A DNA stretch of 64,000 nucleotides from Paragonimus westermani. Its lineage: Eukaryota > Platyhelminthes > Trematoda > Plagiorchiida > Troglotrematidae. The notes below the pieces were generated by a model. That model ran no database searches, was not told where the DNA came from, and worked only from the letters and a program-made list of their open reading frames with translations. Shown here one piece after another: positions 58,786-64,000 of the stretch (its first letter is position 1; each line of letters begins with the position of its first letter). The stretch is taken from positions 42,999 through 106,998 of the forward strand of contig QNGE01000775.1 of NCBI GenBank assembly GCA_008508345.1, written 5' to 3'. The position numbers and the translations under genes are program-made.

Positions 58786-59076
58786 ATGTTTCACTTGTTA
58801 TCTCAACGAGACTGGACCTTGACGCAGTGTGAAGGCTTGCGCATCCCGATGGTCCACGGGGCTAAACTGGACGGTGTGATGATCACACCAACAGAGTTAA
58901 TCATATCAGGCAGGCCAATAGGTAAAGATCTGACAAACCAAAGTCCCCTGGTCTTCCAGGTTGGGGGTTGGAAGAAGGTTGGCATCTTTTTCCCGAAACT
59001 CGAAACCAGTGTAACTGTGGAGGTTTTGTCAGTAGCTCTGACAATACAGGGCCGGCAACTAAAGTCTAATCAATGA
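58786..59076 (+). repeat. Repeat shared with 36722-36920 (non-LTR 5' region)
   Basis: 96 codons are open here on the plus strand, including GWKKVGIFFPKLETS. The sequence is repeated in decayed form at 36722-36920, where it lies upstream of an endonuclease fragment. It is therefore probably the 5' end of the same non-LTR family, not a gene. It is placed head-to-head with the reverse transcriptase fragment at 58376-58745. Confidence 0.55.
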
Positions 59077-61153
59077 GGCTCAAAAAGATTTCTTGCGCTG
59101 ACCGCCGTACTAAAATGGACCGCATCAGCAATGGTGAGCAAACGTTCCCCGATAGATTGTGCTCACGTTTTTTCTGATAAGAGGCTCAGAACGGGGTGAT
59201 CAGATAGAGTTCACAACGTTTTGGCATACGTTTCTGATTGAAAAGCACAGTGACAAATGTAACTAACTGGTAATACCCGTGTAGCTGACAACATGACATT
59301 CCTTGTAGCACTGACGTGATTGTGTGGAGCTGTGAGAAGTACAGCTGAGAAAGTGCTGAGCATCTCTTACTGACAGCCCACAGCTACCGTACCCGATTGT
59401 TGCAAGTAGACCAACTTGCACCTATTTTGGTACTCATTCTAGCGATCTCTGGTCTTTTGATTAAGCACTCAATTTACCGTCAGGATGCGGGAAACAATGA
59501 ATTCCAACCTCCTTATATGAGTGCGTTTGGATACAGTCCATCTTGAAAGTAGTCTTCGAGCCCAATATCAATGTTAACATTGGAATTAGTTTAGCACTCA
59601 TTCGGGATATAGACCGTATTACCATCCTGGTTTGTCCTTATGCTCATTACCCGATTCAAATAACGTATTTCACTTTATCCTGGCCCGCCGTTTCAACACG
59701 AGTCAGGATATATACGCTAAACCTTACCAACGGAGAATCCCCATCTACGACTGAAAAAAAAACTAGGAATCTTCCTTCTCATTTAAGTATATCATTTATC
59801 TGATCAGCCCGGATCAACTGGGCCCTAAAAGTCTCCACATGTCTCCTACCTTACTTCCTTCTGACCTGCAGCAGATACAAATAGTAAGGGTGGAATCATA
59901 CATGATGTAGCCTAAGCCAATTAGAGTGACATGAGCGCAAACGTCCCATGATGTCAATGCATAGACGCAGATTTCAAACATGCGTGTAATAAAAGAACAA
60001 CTGATTTTTCAACCATGATTTTTACCCGAACACATTTCATAATTTTTATCCTTACCGTCAGAGTTGATACACTGAGTCACACTGACTATGTAGTTTACAG
60101 TTGAATATGAAGGCACGCAAGTAATGAGAATGAAAAAAGCATTTTCTGATGCCACTTACGGATTGTTTTCGGCCGACATCTAGGATAACCGAATCAAACT
60201 TCGATAATTAAACGGTATGCTTCCTTTCAACGGCAAAACATATGCCTTCTAAACGAAAACAAAGCATAAAGTTTACAAGACAAACAGAGTGAAGCAGGTC
60301 AATATAAGAACGCTGAGTGTGCAAATGTTCACCATGAAACATCATGTTGAAGTTAACAACTCACTGTCGACCGAGTAGTTTGGTACCCATTAGGCTGCGT
60401 TAGTATAATTAAACTGGCGCATTTAATCACTGCGCACAATCGCGAGCAAACCACACTGTACTCTAGTCAGAAGAATATCCAAAGATATCTTTAAATAGCC
60501 ATATCAATACACAGCTTCCAACACGACTAAGACAGCGGTTCCACATTCTCATGTCGGATGCCGGAATGGTTAGTTGATCGCCCTACTGTTTCATCCGCGA
60601 AGGAGCTGCATCTTCAAGGGACTTGAAAAGCGGCATCGTTAACTAAAATACAAGGCGTACAACAAAACCGGATACTCCCCCACGTATGACATTCTTAGGC
60701 CTGAAGATAAGTTCAGGCTGAATCATAGTCCCACGAATAATCTTGTAAGATGCAAATGATGCTAAACAACAATATCCGACCGCAGTGTCCTTTAGAAATT
60801 GTCTCTCCAAGCCAGGGAGAGATAAAGGTCGCAGTGCAACCTTGTAAAATCAACTTAAACCACGATGTCTTGGTATCTGTTCGAGGTTGGCGCAGCTTTA
60901 ATAAGCAACTGGTCTGGAAACAGGCGAATAACAAAAAGCAAAGTTTCGCTATTCAGTTGCATTAACTGAATTTAAGCCACAGAAGAATCCGCTAAACAAG
61001 AACAACATTCATGTCACCAAACCCAATTAGTCTTCATCTATCGTAAGGTCTCCAGCTCTCCACTTTGGTATTCACCAGATGATCCTGTGATGTTTCCGGT
61101 AGTCGTTAAGGGAATCGAAGACACTCCCAATGATAACATTTCGAGATTGATCA
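59077..61153. other. No recognisable gene between retroelement remnants
   Basis: Short frames only (86 codons at 59543-59803; 71-73 codons on both strands near 60713-60965). No motif was recognised. Probably further repeat debris. Confidence 0.6.
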
Positions 61154-61569
61154 GTGGTACCAAATTTCTTCCTAATGGACTTTCGCTTCCGTCGTTCACC
61201 TCACAGTATATCCGGAACAGCTGAGCCCCAGAGTCGTTCAGCAGTTCATGCGCTGTATGAAGGCACGAAACTTGCTAGCTGGGGCCTGACAGTAGTTGTC
61301 AAATCCAGTTTCTCGGCCAGCCTCGTGACGGAGTTTATGACATACGGATTTATGCCCATTTTTGTGCAAAGGCTCCGGAGCCTTTGTACAAGAACTCTCC
61401 AGGGTTCTCGACCATGCTTGTCACAGGGCTTTGTGCAATTGGCGGCATATACCGGAAGGTTCTGAACAGTTACAGAACCCTCCAGGGCAGAGAAACTCGA
61501 CTTATTAGGAGCAGCGGTGTTGGTACCTCTAGAGGATTTCGCTGATCTAACGACATTCTCAAAACAGCT
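61154..61569 (+). repeat. Possible degenerate 5' LTR/leader of the Gypsy remnant
   Basis: This stretch lies directly before the candidate primer-binding site. Its left end is not defined and no second LTR exists in the window to compare. It contains a perfect 20-bp palindrome, CAAAGGCTCCGGAGCCTTTG, at 61367-61386 and a perfect 7-bp inverted repeat GGTTCTG..CAGAACC at 61458-61479. A 103-codon open frame crosses it without recognisable content. Confidence 0.35.
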
Positions 61570-61570
61570 T

Positions 61571-63640
61571 TGGTGAGTCCGCGTTTGTTTATTTCCTTTT
61601 GTTTTCTACATAACTGCATAACCCCCGAAAAGTTTTTTCTCCGTTGGTCGGTTCCTTGTTTCTGAGTGTTTTGTTTTCTTTCAACATGGCGGATTTTGAA
61701 CCAGATCCAACTGATTCGGAAAAAGAAGTCTATGTTAAACTTCCTGGGTTCGGTAGTCGTGATCCTAGGCTTTAGTTTGCTCAAGTTGAGGCAATCTTTG
61801 ACTATAAACGAATACGCTCGCAAAAGTCCATGTAGTTGCCAACCTTCCCGAACAGGTCGCTACCAAGGTCGCCGACCTTATCTACACTCAGTACAACACG
61901 TTAAAGGCCGCAATCATCGGACGAACTACAGCAACCGACGAGCAGAAACCGCGAAACTTCTGGCAGGAGTAGAGTTGGGTGACAGAACTCCCTCACAACT
62001 CCTACGTTACATGACACAGCTTCAGAGCAAACATACGGTAAACAAACCAATTCTACGTGAGTTGTGGCACAAAAAGTCTGCCACACGATATTCGAAAAGT
62101 ATTGTCTATACTCGATAAGAACACACCACTTCATAAACTTGCAGAGCTTGCTGACCAGGTATACGAGACTTATCAAAGCCGCACAGTATACCATGTGCAT
62201 TCACCAGAGGTATCGTCGAGCCATAGTTGGCAGACGGAACTGGATGCGCTGAAGCAGCATTTTTCTGACATGACCGTGCAGCTCTCCCTGCAATCACTAA
62301 ACAACTGGCAGCCCTGTCAAGAGGCTCTCCCTATCGCCGCCAATCCCGAAGTCGTTCACGCAGATGACGAGTTGATCGAAACGTGTTTTATCATCATCGT
62401 CGATTTGGTTCTAAAGCTGTCCACTGTACTAGGCAATGCAGTTTTGTTCAAGATGACCTCCATTCGGGAAACGCGGAGGCCGTTCGTGGCTCTTCAAACT
62501 GTCGCCAATTTTATGTGTCCGACCGCTCCACTGCCCTGAATTTTCTCACTGATACGGGCGCAGAGGTTAGTGTTGTCCCACAGAGAGGTGACGAACACAA
62601 CCTTCAACCGGTATCGTACTCACTACAAGCAGCCAACCGTTCAATAATTCCAACATATGTTGAGAAGCTGCTCACTCTGAATATCGGTTTCAGACGTCAG
62701 TTCCCTTGGAGATTTACGGTGGCAGACGTATAAAACACGATCATCGGAATTGATTTTTTTTATCATTCTTTGGACTTATAGTGAACGTCGGCAGCCGGGA
62801 ATTGGTCGACAGTACAACCACCTTTTAAGTACATGGCAAGGCCAAATCAATCAATTCGATTGGACTACGGTCGGCCTTACCAGATAATGGTTTCGCAGCC
62901 ACTCTTCGACAATTTCCACGACTAATCAGTCCGTCTAATCTAACACAACGTTTTTCATCACATCTTCACCAAAGACCCACCTAAATTCACACGCCCCAGA
63001 CGTTTTCCACCGCACAAACTACGAGTAGCCGAAGCAGAGTTTGAACACCTTTTACGACTTGGTGTTATCTAGCCTTCCAATAGCCCATGGGCCTCACCCC
63101 TCCACATGGTTCCCACAAAATCAGCAAGTGACTGGCGCCCGTGTGGCGATTACCGCGCCCTGAACGTCACCGTCCCAGACCGATACCCTATCCCTCACAT
63201 TCATGACTTTCCAATCGGGTTAAACTGGAAGACTATTTTTTTCCAAAGTAGATTTGGTTCTAGCTCACCACCAAATCCCCGTGGCCCCAGAAGATGTCCC
63301 AAAAGCCGTCATTACCACTCTCTTTGGACTCTATGAATTCGTTCGCGTGCCATTTGGCTTGCGGAATGCCGCACAGACTTTCCAAAGGTTCATGGACCAA
63401 GTGCTTCGTGGTCTTGATTTCGTGTACGTTTATATTGACGACGTTAGTCGCGAGCGAATGCACTCAACAGCACGAGGTACATCTACGAAAGCTGTTCGAA
63501 CGTTTTGCCCAATACAGAGCAACGCTAAACCCTATGAAGTGCATCTTTCGAGTGACCTCCATAGATTTTCACGAACATCAATTCGGCAGTAACGGTAACC
63601 GGCCTTTGCCAGAGAAAATTAGTGCTGTTAAGGACTCATC
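61571..63640 (+). mobile_element. Broken Gypsy-type (CsRn1-like) gag-protease-RT, truncated in RT
   Basis: The order is gag, protease, reverse transcriptase, as in Ty3/Gypsy elements of flukes. The gag start is at 61686 (MADFEPDPTDSEKE..KLPGF); a stop at 61773 and several frameshifts follow. The protease motif DTGAEVSVVP is near 62551. The RT has [11 protein letters not shown] (about 63130), [27 protein letters not shown] and the catalytic YIDD at about 63431. TGGTGAGTCC at 61571 resembles a tRNA-Trp primer-binding site, which is typical of CsRn1. Similarity stops near 63637 in a TCA run; RNase H, integrase and the 3' LTR are absent. A fossil with no functional capacity. Confidence 0.88.
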
Positions 63641-63659
63641 ATCATCATCATCAAAACAG

Positions 63660-64000
63660 CCACGAGCCTGACCAAAAGGTAATGTGGCTCGGGCCGCCGC
63701 TCACCTCAACAGTGACGTGGAATATCCTAAAAGGAAAGAGTACTACGAAAGACAAAAAAGATTGAAGAAAACTAAATGGAAGAACTAGAAATGGTATGGA
63801 TACAGGTACGCCATTGACTGCGACACACCGCCATCTCGGATAGCGTCTCTAACCAACGGTTTGAGTGATCACGAGGACCCCATCCAGGCAGGCGATGCCT
63901 GCCCACTTTGCTCAATGGAGCAGTCAAAGTCTTCATATTTCCTGACCACGTTGTTGCTTGACCACCACGCGGTTTAACCCAATCGCTAGTGCCCTCAGTA
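63660..64000 (-). repeat. Dispersed repeat, copy 1 (runs off window end)
   Basis: The reverse complement of this stretch matches 38929-39210, roughly 75% identical by eye. Shared blocks include TCAAGCAACAACGT, CGCCTGCCTGG, GGTTGGTTAGA and GCAGTCAATRGCGTAC. It abuts the truncated Gypsy element, so insertion or recombination here may have removed the 3' half of that element. The repeat type is not recognised. Confidence 0.65.

Noticed and set aside
61480..61500. TTCTCTGCCCTG on the minus strand as a trematode spliced-leader gene
   Set aside because: Only about 12 nt resemble the known leader; the rest of the leader, its splice donor and the Sm-site region are absent.

Overview
The window looks like nuclear DNA of a flatworm, most likely a digenean trematode (fluke). 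It holds one large gene broken up by kilobase-scale introns full of decayed repeats. The retroelement remnants (a Gypsy-type gag-pol of the CsRn1 kind and an RTE/SR2-like non-LTR element) are types common in fluke genomes. Nothing resembles bacterial gene organisation. The genus assignment is inference.

The main gene runs right to left on the minus strand, from 55977 down to a stop at 20285. I identify it as NBAS (neuroblastoma-amplified sequence; NAG, C. elegans smgl-1), the large subunit of the ER tether that works with ZW10 and RINT1 (NRZ/Dsl1-type complex) in Golgi-to-ER retrograde transport; it also has a reported link to nonsense-mediated decay. I place eleven exons, plus one optional 51-nt exon and one internal frame break. 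Successive intron phases agree across the model, except at the frame break, where they agree only if a 23-nt GT..AG segment is removed. Local similarity to the human protein runs in the expected order, from the N-terminal beta-propeller (Nbas_N) through the Sec39-like helical region to the C-terminus. The product is about 2,970 residues, against about 2,370 in human. The initiator methionine is not in the first exon seen, so the 5' end is missing or lies further right. An AATAAA follows the stop.

Layout: 1-20.2 kb has no recognisable gene. It contains a 627-bp near-perfect palindrome (8604-9230) made of two head-to-head copies of a tRNA-like repeat, a second foldback at 17117-17401, and scattered repeat debris. 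20.3-56 kb is NBAS with its introns; the 43.3-36.1 kb intron contains a foldback whose loop carries a hammerhead-ribozyme-like core (43210-43252), followed by a 164-codon open frame. 56-64 kb is repeat-derived: a decayed coding-like stretch, a non-LTR reverse transcriptase fragment (58376-58745), a broken Gypsy-type gag-protease-RT (about 61570-63640), and a dispersed repeat that runs off the window end and has a second copy inside an NBAS intron.

All protein identifications are by eye, from remembered family sequence. No database search was run.
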